A DNA stretch of 64,000 nt from the NCBI GenBank assembly GCA_019913005.1, contig JAIOHL010000124.1, forward strand, positions 219,107 to 283,106, in the 5' to 3' direction. The notes under the pieces were generated by a model. That model had not been told where the DNA came from. It did no database searches and was given only the letters and a program-made list of their open reading frames with translations. The translations under genes were made by a program, and so were the position numbers. Numbering within the stretch: position 1 is the stretch's first letter; every line of letters begins with the position of its first letter. This stretch comes from Anaerolineae bacterium. Its GTDB lineage: Bacteria; Chloroflexota; Anaerolineae; Aggregatilineales; J027. Below are positions 18,844 through 29,500 of this stretch, in pieces.

Positions 18844-18858
18844 TATTCGCGGTTGCAA

Positions 18859-19006
18859 TTAGAGCGAGCGAATAATTGACGAGAAGATGTTCCCGATGGC
18901 TGGGCCAAGCACGATGAGGATAATGATCACGACTACGGCGACCAGCACTAGAATAAGTGCATATTCAACCAGACCTTGGCCTTTTTCACGTGGAAGATAC
19001 AGCATG
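18859..19006 (-). pseudogene. Flp/Fap (type IVb) pilin gene with a +1 frameshift
   Basis: Minus strand: GAGGAG SD, MLYLPREKGQGLVEY then, after one extra base, ALILVLVAVVVIIILIVLGPAIGNIFSSIIRSL*. Frame changes at GAATATG|GCACTT (about 18959-18961). Confidence 0.75.
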
Positions 19007-19134
19007 TTGGAGTCTCCTCAATAGAATGGATAATTCTTTGTTGATAGTTACATTCTAAATTATTTCTCAATTCTTTTGCAACCCTTTTTGTCTTGATTTT
19101 GTCAGACATAGATTGAGAAATCTTAATGTTTTCT

Positions 19135-19992
19135 TTACGAATTTCGTTTTACGATACGGGCGAGTTCGTCAGCAACCAGCTCTGTTCGTTCATCCCGCAG
19201 CACAGGCAGCCGTGCCCGAGTCCGCCGAATTTCATTCAGATCAATGGTGTGAATGACAAGGGTTTCCTCAAAATAGGGGGCTTTGACCAAAAACTCGCCA
19301 TTAGGGTCAACGATACTGCTGCCACCGGAAAAATTAAAGCCATCCTCAAACCCCACCCGACTGCAATGCACGATGTAATTGGTAAAGAAATTGCCATAGG
19401 CTTGGTTGGCGATTTCCACCCAGCGCGAACTGCCCAAGCGCTCACTTTCGTCCAACCCGCGTCCCGGACTAGCACTATGCAACAGGATAATATCTGCCCC
19501 ATCCAGCCATAATAGATAGGGTGGCGAGATGTGCCAAAAATCTTCACATATCAACATGCCAATTCGACCAAAGCGCGTATCAAAGGCGCGGATATGGTCG
19601 CCCCACGCGAAGAACCGCCCTTCTTCAAACAAATGATAGGTTGGCAGATAGACTTTGTGATGCACATGCAATAGCTCACCTTGTCCGATATAGGCCGCCG
19701 CCACATAGAACCGGCTGCGGGAGTCTACATCTACAAAGCCCACCATAATATCTATATTAAGCCGTTGACTGGCCGCGCGGAGTTGCTCAAATTCAGGGCT
19801 GGCTGGCGTTAGGGCTACTTCCGCCACAAGGTCTTTTAGCGCATATCCTGTCAGAGATAGTTCAGGAAATATCAGTAAATCTACGTGCTGGGCGGCGGCC
19901 TGCTCCATCAATTCCACATGGTGATTGACATTGTGGGGCACATCCCCAAACTTGGGGTAGGTCTGCGCTAATCCGATATGTACATGGGTCAT
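19135..19992 (-). CDS. Nitrilase-superfamily carbon-nitrogen hydrolase
   Basis: LLIFPELSLTGYALKDL, HHKVYLPTYHLFEEGRFF, IGMLICEDFWH: Glu-Lys-Cys triad context. Confidence 0.9.
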   Translation of the reverse strand: MTHVHIGLAQTYPKFGDVPHNVNHHVELMEQAAAQHVDLLIFPELSLTGYALKDLVAEVALTPASPEFEQLRAASQRLNIDIMVGFVDVDSRSRFYVAAAYIGQGELLHVHHKVYLPTYHLFEEGRFFAWGDHIRAFDTRFGRIGMLICEDFWHISPPYLLWLDGADIILLHSASPGRGLDESERLGSSRWVEIANQAYGNFFTNYIVHCSRVGFEDGFNFSGGSSIVDPNGEFLVKAPYFEETLVIHTIDLNEIRRTRARLPVLRDERTELVADELARIVKRNS

Positions 19993-20100
19993 GAAATCAC
20001 TCCTGTTGAAGAAAACATTTTAGGGTTTCGCCGCTGGTAACAAAGAAAAATATGGTCTACACTAGCGAAAATTTACACTTGCATTATTTTGAGTAACCGC

Positions 20101-21300
20101 ATGACCACCATGAATGATCCTCTTTTGAACTGGCGTGACCAGTTTCCTATTTTGCAACAAAGCAACTATCTTGTCAGCAATTCGTTGGGGGCAATGCCGC
20201 GAGGTGTCTATGACAGCTTGCACAAATATGCCGATACATGGGCCAGTCGTGGCGTCCGAGCATGGGGCGAAGGCTGGTGGGATTTAAACATCCGGGTGGG
20301 CAATCGCGTCGGTGAAATCATCGGTGCGCCGCCCAATACCGTGACCATCCACCAAAATATCTCGCTGGCTCAAGGGATGCTGCTGACCTGTTTCGATTTT
20401 GATGACCCCCGTAACAAAGTCGTGATTGAAGCGGGCATTTTCCCATCGGTCTATTATGTCCTACGCGGGATGCTGCCGCCACATATCGAAGTTGAAATGA
20501 TTCCCAGCGAAGACGGCATTTCGGTCAATGTCCAGCGCATTGTAGACGCGATTGATGAACATACTCTGCTTGTACCCATTAGCCATGTGCTGTTCCGCAG
20601 TGCCTATATTTTAGATGTGAAGCCGATTATCGAAAAAGCGCATCAGGTCGGCGCGACGGTCATTGTAGATGGCTATCACGCGGGTGGGATTGTGCCGTTT
20701 AATGTGACTGATCTGAATGTTGATTTTTATCTCGGTGGAGTGCTGAAATGGATGTGCGGCGGGCCGGGGGGGGTGTTCCTCTATGTGCGGCCTGATCTCA
20801 TCAACAAATTCGAGCCAAAATTGACCGGATGGATGGCCCACAAACGCCCCTTTGAATTTGAGGTAGATGAGATTGATTTCCGTGACGACGCCTTCCGGTT
20901 TTTAAATGGCACTCCGGCGATTCCCAATCTGCACGCCATCCAACCCGGCATTGACATCATCGCGCAGGTAGGGGTGGAAAATATCCGGCGCAAATCCATG
21001 CGCCAGACTGCCAAACTCATCGAATTAGCCGATGCCGCTGGTTATGAGGTGACGGCACCACGCGACCCAGAGCGTAGAGGTGGCGCAGTAGCCCTGAATC
21101 CACCGCACGCCTATGAAGTTTCGCGGGAGCTATTGGCCCGCAATATCGTGATTGATTACCGCCCAAAGGCCGGGATTCGTATTTCGCCCCATTTCTATAA
21201 CACCGATGAAGAAGTGCAGCAGGCGATGGAAGCGATTGCCGAAATTCTCAGCAGTGGGTCGTGGGAAAAACATGCGACCAGCAAGGCATTTGTGACGTAA
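20101..21300 (+). CDS. kynU: Kynureninase-like PLP enzyme (class V aminotransferase fold)
   Basis: Class V fold, VDGYHAGGIVPF and GGVLKWMCGGPG (PLP Lys); adjacent to kynB and kynA homologs. Confidence 0.75.
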   Translation: MTTMNDPLLNWRDQFPILQQSNYLVSNSLGAMPRGVYDSLHKYADTWASRGVRAWGEGWWDLNIRVGNRVGEIIGAPPNTVTIHQNISLAQGMLLTCFDFDDPRNKVVIEAGIFPSVYYVLRGMLPPHIEVEMIPSEDGISVNVQRIVDAIDEHTLLVPISHVLFRSAYILDVKPIIEKAHQVGATVIVDGYHAGGIVPFNVTDLNVDFYLGGVLKWMCGGPGGVFLYVRPDLINKFEPKLTGWMAHKRPFEFEVDEIDFRDDAFRFLNGTPAIPNLHAIQPGIDIIAQVGVENIRRKSMRQTAKLIELADAAGYEVTAPRDPERRGGAVALNPPHAYEVSRELLARNIVIDYRPKAGIRISPHFYNTDEEVQQAMEAIAEILSSGSWEKHATSKAFVT

Positions 21301-21303
21301 GCC

Positions 21304-21927
21304 ATGATCTACGACGTAACCCGTACCATCCAAAGTACCCTTGCTGTGTGGCCCGGCGATGCGAATTTTTCGTATCAGCAGGTGCTGGACATTCAAAAAG
21401 GGGCATCGGTCAACCTGACCACCCTGACGATGAGCGCCCACACCGGAACCCATGCCGATGCGCCGTATCATTATGCCAATGATGGCGCACATCCCGCCGA
21501 ACTGCCACTGGAAAAATACATCGGGCCAGCGCATCTGGTGACGATTACACGGAGGAATGGGGGCATCGTGCCTGCTGATTTTGTGGGACATGACCTAACC
21601 GGATTGCAGCGGTTGTTGATTCACACATGGGTCAGCGATTTGCCCGATGACCAATGGCCCGAAGATTTTCCTTACCCCACGCCGGAATTGATTGATTGGC
21701 TAGGGGCGCAAGGGGTCGTGCTGTTGGGGGTGGATATGCCCTCAGTAGATCGGTTCGACGATACCCAATTGGTGTGTCATCACCGCCTGCGCCATTATGG
21801 GATTTTGAATCTCGAAACGATGATTTTTCGCGGTGTACCGGATGGCAAATATGAATTGGTGGCCCTGCCGCTGAAAATTGCCGATGTGTGTGGCAGTCCG
21901 GTACGTGCCATTTTAAGGGGGAGTTGA
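21304..21927 (+). CDS. kynB: Kynurenine formamidase / cyclase-family hydrolase
   Basis: HTGTHADAPYHY metal-binding motif; operon context. Confidence 0.82.
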   Translation: MIYDVTRTIQSTLAVWPGDANFSYQQVLDIQKGASVNLTTLTMSAHTGTHADAPYHYANDGAHPAELPLEKYIGPAHLVTITRRNGGIVPADFVGHDLTGLQRLLIHTWVSDLPDDQWPEDFPYPTPELIDWLGAQGVVLLGVDMPSVDRFDDTQLVCHHRLRHYGILNLETMIFRGVPDGKYELVALPLKIADVCGSPVRAILRGS

Positions 21928-22712
21928 TGTCCGAGAAGCGTTTGACCAATTACGCCGATTATTTGCATTTAGAGACGCTGTTGGAGGCTCAACAACCGCT
22001 GTCCGACCATCCCGATGAACTGCATTTCATCTTGATTCACCAGATTCACGAACTGTGGTTTAAGTTGGCGCTGCATCATCTGGAACGGGCACGCAGCGCC
22101 ATGCAGCAGGATGAAATTTTGGAGGCCGTCCGGCTGATTGGGCAGGTCAGCGCGATTTTTGAAAATGCCCGTCACACCGCCGAACATTTGCATACTCTTC
22201 CGCCGATGGCCTTCCACCAATTTCGTCAACTCCTTGCGCCGGGGTCGGGGCTGCAATCCTATCAATTCCGTGAGATCGAATTTTTGGCAGGGCTGCGGGA
22301 TAAACGACATGTCGAGTGGGTACGCCGTCAGCTTGCCAAAGACAGCCATTGGGAAACCGTACATCGCCGCCTAGATGAGCCGTCTATCCATGATGTGTTT
22401 ATCGAACTGCTGGCCCGTCATCATGTGCCAGAAATCGCCAGCATCTACGCCGACCCGCCGGCCTACCCCGAATTTTATGCCCTTGCCGATATGCTTTCGA
22501 TTTTAGACCAGACGGTGCAGCGATGGCGCTATAGCCATATCCATCTGGTACAGCGCACCATTGGGGCAGGGGTGATGGGCACAGGCGGCACGACCCATGA
22601 TTATCTTGTTTCGACATTACAATGGCAGCTATTCCCTGAATTGTGGGAAGCGCGTAATATTTTGAGCAAGCGGTTTGATGAATCGCAAGAAACGGTGAGC
22701 CAGAAAGGGTAA
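21927..22712 (+). CDS. kynA: Tryptophan 2,3-dioxygenase
   Basis: YADYLHLETLLEAQQPLSDHPDELHFILIHQIHELWFKLALHHLERA ... GTGGTTHDYLVSTL; start overlaps kynB stop (TGATG). Confidence 0.95.
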   Translation: MSEKRLTNYADYLHLETLLEAQQPLSDHPDELHFILIHQIHELWFKLALHHLERARSAMQQDEILEAVRLIGQVSAIFENARHTAEHLHTLPPMAFHQFRQLLAPGSGLQSYQFREIEFLAGLRDKRHVEWVRRQLAKDSHWETVHRRLDEPSIHDVFIELLARHHVPEIASIYADPPAYPEFYALADMLSILDQTVQRWRYSHIHLVQRTIGAGVMGTGGTTHDYLVSTLQWQLFPELWEARNILSKRFDESQETVSQKG

Positions 22713-22720
22713 TACATTCA

Positions 22721-23038
22721 ATGAACGGCCTATCAATCATTTTTTTGGTGGTGTTTTTTGCCAGTCTGGTCGGGGGCTATGTCGCTATTCGGCGCAATCT
22801 TTCGACCATCATGAATGTCGGCCTAATTTCAGGCGCGATTAATGTGTCCTCGCTGACGATTGTTGGTTTGGGGCGTGATGCAGATACGGCCCTTTCGGTG
22901 ATTGGCGGGATTGTGGTTGGCATCGGGTTGACCTTTGCAATGGTGACAATGGCGGCCTTTTTCCAAAACAATCAATCCAGCACGACCCTCGCGGCATTTG
23001 ACGCGGCCTCGAAAGAAAAATCCAATCCACCACAATAA
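22721..23038 (+). CDS. Small membrane protein, unknown function
   Basis: About 3 hydrophobic segments, in operon-like position after kynA. Confidence 0.6.
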   Translation: MNGLSIIFLVVFFASLVGGYVAIRRNLSTIMNVGLISGAINVSSLTIVGLGRDADTALSVIGGIVVGIGLTFAMVTMAAFFQNNQSSTTLAAFDAASKEKSNPPQ

Positions 23039-23089
23039 GGAATGATAGAGGGCGGTGCGCAATCATCGCCCTCATTTTGGTAGCCATAT

Positions 23090-23485
23090 TCACAATCCGC
23101 CACCCGGCACACAAACCACTCGTAATCCAACACTACTATGCAACTCCCAAGCCTCGACCATATAACGAGGTTTGACTATAAATTTTGAATCGTCTTCAAG
23201 GTGAATCTCCAATACTCCCTCCTTGCTAAATTGAGCAAGTTTGATAGCGTGATTTAGGGTTGTCAAAATAGGGCAAAGTGAAGGAGGATCGGCAATAGTC
23301 AAAATTCGTTCTTGACCGCCTGCTTCAAATAGAAACTCGCCCTCAAAGCGGAAAGTTAGAGTAAAATCTTCGAAAACTTCAATTTCAAGGAACGTAAAAT
23401 CAATGATAAACCTTGAGATTGCCATACCTCGGATTGGTATTTCCCAATATGAGGCATGTTCCACAAGTTGTAGTTTTTTGCCCAT
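23090..23485 (-). CDS. Hypothetical protein, 131 aa
   Basis: ORF in intergenic space with no competing ORF; no family assigned confidently. Confidence 0.55.
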   Translation of the reverse strand: MGKKLQLVEHASYWEIPIRGMAISRFIIDFTFLEIEVFEDFTLTFRFEGEFLFEAGGQERILTIADPPSLCPILTTLNHAIKLAQFSKEGVLEIHLEDDSKFIVKPRYMVEAWELHSSVGLRVVCVPGGGL

Positions 23486-23580
23486 TTATCCTGCTTCTAA
23501 CGACTTGAAATAATGTAGCAGAGCCATCCGACCCTGCTACATAGTGTACTGCTTATTTAGTTGGATTACCGATGTGATTT

Positions 23581-26500
23581 TTATTCGTTGGGGTCAGCCG
23601 CCTCAATCGTAAACAGTAGCCCTGCGCCACGCCCATATACCTCCGGGAAGTAGAATTCAAAGCCCGTCGGCGGGATAACGTTATATTCGCCCGCCAAGCC
23701 CATCCGCAGGGTGTAGCTGTAGGTATACGTCCCCGGCGGTAGATAGGTGGCATACATCACAACCTTTTCATCGCGGAACTCGGTCTGTGAGAACCACCAC
23801 CAACCCCACCCACGACTCAAGGGGTCGTCCCGTTCCAGTTCTGGCCCATCCGACAAAATACTGGTGGTCAGCAAATTCTGGTCAACCGCGTCCGAGCCAG
23901 CCGGAATGGGGTCTTCGATCACCACGTAATGCAAATTACGCGGCGCGATGATGGTCAATTCGACCACGATTTCTTCACCCACCTGTGCGCTAGTAATCGG
24001 CGTCTTATCCGGGTCATTGGCACGATAGTAGCGGCGTTCGATGATGATGCCGCGTGAGGCAGGTTCGACAGATGGCACATCCAAGAATGTGCGAAGTTGA
24101 GCGGTGTAATACAGATTGCCCGGCCCTTCATCTTTGATGAGTGTCAGGCGGTTGGCTTCATCGGTCAATAATTCCGCGACGGCTACCGATAACACCTCAT
24201 GTTCTTTGGCATTTTCGGGGGAGGCCACATTATCGGGAATTTCCAACAGGCCATCATTCAGGCGGACATTGAACGTGTAATCGGGGTTGAGTTCACCCGT
24301 CGTCACCATCCAATTCGTTAAGGACATGACGGCCCATGCGGTTTCTTGAGTAGTCTCCCACGCATCGGCTTTACGGGCGACCATCATCCAGCGCACCGCC
24401 CCCGGCAGCAAATCGTTGGAGGGGTTGTGCATGACCATCGCCATCAAAATCAGCGCGGTAGTGCGAGTATTGGTTGTCCAGTTGTAATAATCGGGACGAT
24501 CTTCCCAATGCGTACCCGTTGCGCTGAGGGTGGCAGCATTGGCAAAGTCACTCATCAGGGTTTCGATGCGCGGGTCGGTGGGGTCAAGCGTCATCATGGA
24601 CATGGCAAGGAAGGCTTTGGCGTCGAGATTTAGCCGTTCGCGTAAATCATAGACACGGGAGATACGCGAGGCATTGGCTTCACCCGCTCGTGTAAAGGCA
24701 TAGAGGATGAAGGCTCGGCGATTTAACTGCCAATTTGGGGCGCTCTGGGCCATGACATCTTGATCAGTGAGCAACAGATAATCGCGCAGGAAATTCTTGG
24801 CGCGATTGATGACGGTCTCATCTACCGTGAAGCCGCTGTTTTGGGCCTCGACCAATGCGATCAAGGCATAGGCCGTCGTCAGCGGATTGGAATCATCACG
24901 CGGGAACCAACCCCATCCCCCATCGTATTTTTGATCGGCATAGAGGCGCTGGAGGCCATAGTTGACCTGTACCTCCAAATTCGCTTCCAATTCCGGATTG
25001 GATTGGTTAAGCGATACCAATGCCCGCATCATCATGACGTTGGGCAGGAATTTGCTGATAGTCTGTTCGATGCACTGATAGGGATAGTTGCGTAGATAAT
25101 CCAAGCCATCCAGCATCGGCCCAGCCAATGAGCGGTCTAGGCGGATGTCGAGTTGACCTTGCTCGGTATCAATGCGATCCGGTAGCGCAATCACTTCGGT
25201 AAAGCTGAGGGCCTCCGGGCCTTCGAGTGTACCCGCTGTGCCTACATTTTCTGGCACGACATATTTGTAAACGGGCAGAAGACGGTCATCGCCTTGACCA
25301 ACAGGCGGTTTGCTGGCATCACTCAGGCTACCATCAGTGGTGCGGGCAGCGAAGGTCACATCTACATTGCTGACATCTAAGGCCTGCACGGGCCAATCCA
25401 CCCGTACCCGTCCACCCGCCGGAATCGTCACTGTAGTGGAGAGGGGCGTATCTTCCAAAACATTGAAACCCGTCCCCTGCATCAACACTTCGACTTCTTG
25501 ATCTTGCTGGGTGTTGTTGTTGACAATCATGCCGAGGGTCAATTTATCACCCACAACCATGAAACGTGGTGTGATGGGTCGGACGAGCAGCGGTTTGGTG
25601 CTGATAAAATCCTCCAAGACCTGCCCCACCAACATCGGGCCGTTTTCGCCAGACGTGACCCCGCGTGCATCAATGCGCCATGTGGTCAGATTATCGGGCA
25701 GGATTACTTCGATTTGGGCCTCACCATTGGCATCAGTTACTACCGTAGGATTCCAGAGGGGAGTATCCACAAATTCTTGGCGGACTTCAAAAATCCCGGC
25801 GTCATCACCACCGCCACCACCGCCTTTAATAGTATCAATGATTTCTTGGGTCAATTGATCCACCGAGACAGTCAGCGAAGTCGAAGTGCGGGTGCTAAGG
25901 CCCTGTTCGCCATAGAAATACTGCATCAGCGGGCCGGAATTGGGCGAGGCAATGCTCAAAACCGCCAAATCGGTCACACCGACCCCGACTTCCGCGCTAA
26001 CCGGGTTGCCCTGCCAGTCGGTGGTCTTGACATTGAGGGTTACGGTATCCCCCGGCCCAGCCGTCGCGCCCTCGGGTAGATCGGGCGTGACTTGGACATT
26101 CATAGCAAGGCGTTCGGTTTCGACACCGAGTTGAATTAATCCGGCACGGAATTGGGTATAGGGCGTGTTTTCATCAAGGCCCTTGACCACAATGACCGAG
26201 ACATAGATATTCGGCGCGAAATTTTCGGTGATGGGCAGGCGGTAGACATAGGAATTGGTGTCCATGTGGACAACTTCGGTTTGCAAAATATCCCCGCGCT
26301 CAACGGTTACAAGGGCGACGGATTCACCCTGAAATGGGCTGGCGATCAGAATTTCCGCAACTTCATCCACCTCGTAATTGTCTTTGTCGGAAATCAGGTC
26401 AATGCGATTGCTGTTTTGCTGACGCCATGGCACATAATCTGACCCCGCCACCCACATATAGGCGCTGCTATTGACACGGTTGCCGTCAGCATCATTCGTC

Positions 26501-29500
26501 ACAGCGTAAATCTTAAACACACCGCCATTCGGGGGCACAAACGTGATATGGGCCAAACCATCCGCATCGGTGGTAACGCTGCCACTGTCGGCTTCGATTT
26601 CTTCTACCTCATATGTCCACACGGTTTGTCCGCGAGAGTCTTTTTCTTGCACACTCGACCAGCGACGCTCGACAATCCGATAATCTACGACCTGCCCCGC
26701 GACGGGTTCGCTGTCCCAATCCACCGTCAAGACTTGGAAGCCAGTTTCATCCCCCGCCGTAGCGACATACTCATCCGAGGCTAGGCCCACATAGACGCGG
26801 CCCTGATGAACGATAATCTGGGTGCGCCCGGCAACCGCTTGATCGCTCTCATCCGTAGTGACCGCCTCAAGGGTATAGACTTGGCTTTGAGTTTTCTCTC
26901 CCAAATCGGCGGGTAGTTCGATCATAAAACGGCCTTGATCGTCGGTTGTGCCTTCGCCGTCAGCAATTCGTTCTTTCTCTTGACTGTAATACTCACGTGC
27001 GCCTTCATCAAAGCTGTAGTCAATAAACTGCCAGCTACCCGGTCCGTCATACGGGAAATAGTAATTTTCACCCACGACAGCCCATGTGATTTTCGCATTA
27101 GAGACAGGTGCACCGAAGAAATAGCGGCCTTCGACCTCGACCTGAATCGTCTCGCCCTGTGCCACTTCGCTGGCGGCAGGCGTCACGAGTGTTTGGAATT
27201 CGGGGGCGCGATATTCCGCCACACTAAAGCCGATGCTGAAATTGCTGTTATAACTAAAGCGCGGGTCTTCGGGGTCAAATTCAACGGCAATGCGATAGTA
27301 GCCGAGACCAGCACCCTCATCCAAATCGAATTGACCGGAAAACGTGCCAAATTCAGTCAGGCGGGCTTCGGTCTCATAGATAATCTGCGATTGATTGTCG
27401 TAGACTTTGATGGGCACACTCCCAATGCCATCGGGTAGGGTATAGGTTACATCGTCGCGGTCACGGATAATTCCCCGGAAATAGACGGGCTGGCCGGGGC
27501 GGTAAAGTGGACGATCTGTGTTCAGATAGATACTCATCTGGCTGGGTTGATAGTTCCCATTTAAGCCAAACGACCATGGCTCCACCCCGCTCGAAAAATC
27601 ACTGATGACATAACCAAAATGCTCCGGTGTATCAATCACCGAGTAGATCGTTTGATAGAGGTCTTGTAGGCGTGGGATGTTGATTTGAGCGATCCCATCA
27701 GCGTTGGAAGTTGCCATACCAATTTCTTCAAAGGCATTGGTGGCCGGATTAACATAATAGAAGGTTACTGGAACTCCCACAATCGGTTGTCCACTGCTCA
27801 TATCCGTAACCCACGCCATCGCCTGTTTGGGGGTAAATTTCATGGTGATGTTGGCTGTAGCAACCACCAAAATGTGACGACTGGGGTCATAGTCCAATAC
27901 ACGGGTCTGCGGGGACTCTACCCGCAAATAGTAGACTCCCGGTGGCAAGGGCGGTAATTGATCGGCATTCGTTCCATCAGGGTTATGAATCGGGGAAGGT
28001 GTCGTGACGGGTTCGATAAAGTAGACGCTGGTATTGCCTTCGGCCATCCAGCCTGTTACCCCATCGGCGGGATTTAGGATTTGCCACCACAAATAGTTGT
28101 CGGCGCAAATCGGGCCACCCTCAATAACCACCTCGGTTCCCGGTGCATACTCGGTTACAACCGTGCCGCCCAGATTGGGTTCGGAGCGTACCCGCAGCGG
28201 TGTGGGGTCATCTTCGCTTACCCGTGCCAGATAACCAATATTGAGGCGGGTGGGGGGAGCGCCCACACAAACGATATTTTCGATGCCACTTGCCCCTTCC
28301 AATGACAGCAGGGCTAGATCATAACGCCGCTGATTCAATTGCGACTCAACCGGGAACTGCCACGAGCGCAGGAGATAGGTAGGATCAGGCGTATAGTCTT
28401 GTCGCCGTTCCCACCCATTTGGCCCTGTGAGCATGGCTAGAGCCGGCACATCAATCCCATAAAGCTGCATCTCCAACTGCTCGATATTGCGGTGGGTGAT
28501 AAACAGCCGCGTTTGGGGCAGATAGGCATTATAGAGACCGACAAAACCGGGGGTATTCAGTGTCAATTCTGGTGAATAGGGTGCGGTACGATATTGAATG
28601 ACGGTGGTTTCGTTGATGACATTGCCATAGGGGTCGGCAATGCCGGGGGCAATGGTCACGGTATAGTCGGTGCTAGGCTCGGTATCAAAATACAAGGCAT
28701 AGCTGTTGTCATAGGTGTAATAGTAGGTTTCGTATTCGCGCCATGGCTCCGGCTCAATCGTGAATTTGCCTTCCAGCGTGTCTTGATCAATCGGGGCACT
28801 GAAATAGATTCGCATCCCGCCATAAGGGTCTGACCCTTCGGCACCATTTTCGGGATAGGTGCGGACAATGGAGGGGTAAGGCACGGTGATAAAACTGACC
28901 AAATAATCTTCAGGGATGGACGCGCCGCTTTCACTGCGAATAATCGTGGAATCTACGATTACGTCGTAAAGGGTATCCAATTGAAGCAGACCACCAGTGG
29001 TCGTTACCGTGACAGAACGATAATCGTCGCTCCATTCATATTCCAGCGTAGGGACCTGTGGGCCTTCGATACGAATCCCATTTTGGGTGGCGGGATCCAT
29101 TGGTTGAGTAAACGTCACCACATATTCAGGCTCAAGCGGCATTAATGGCAAGTCTTGATTACGATTCGCGCCGTAACTGGAAGTCGAGTTACGGGGTGAC
29201 ACGGACTGAACTTCGGGAACTTGGGTGGTGAAATCCCAAATATACGGCTCGTTTAAAATCGCCCCATTGACATCTTCTAAACCCGCATTCACCGTTACAG
29301 TATAGGTGGTGCCACCGCTTAGAGGTGGATCGGGGCGGAAGATATAAATGGAGGTATTGAGCCATTCGCCTTTGCCGTCCGCCGCTGGTTCGAGGGTAAT
29401 GGGGCTGGGCAAGTTTGCTTGGTCGGCAATGCTAACCAACGGCACAATGGGTCGGCTAAAAATAATCGTGATGGCAGCATCTACTTCAATTTCGGTGGAA

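Noticed and set aside
25498-26079. 193-aa plus-strand ORF within the A2M gene
   Set aside because: Antisense shadow ORF inside a continuous 2116-codon gene.
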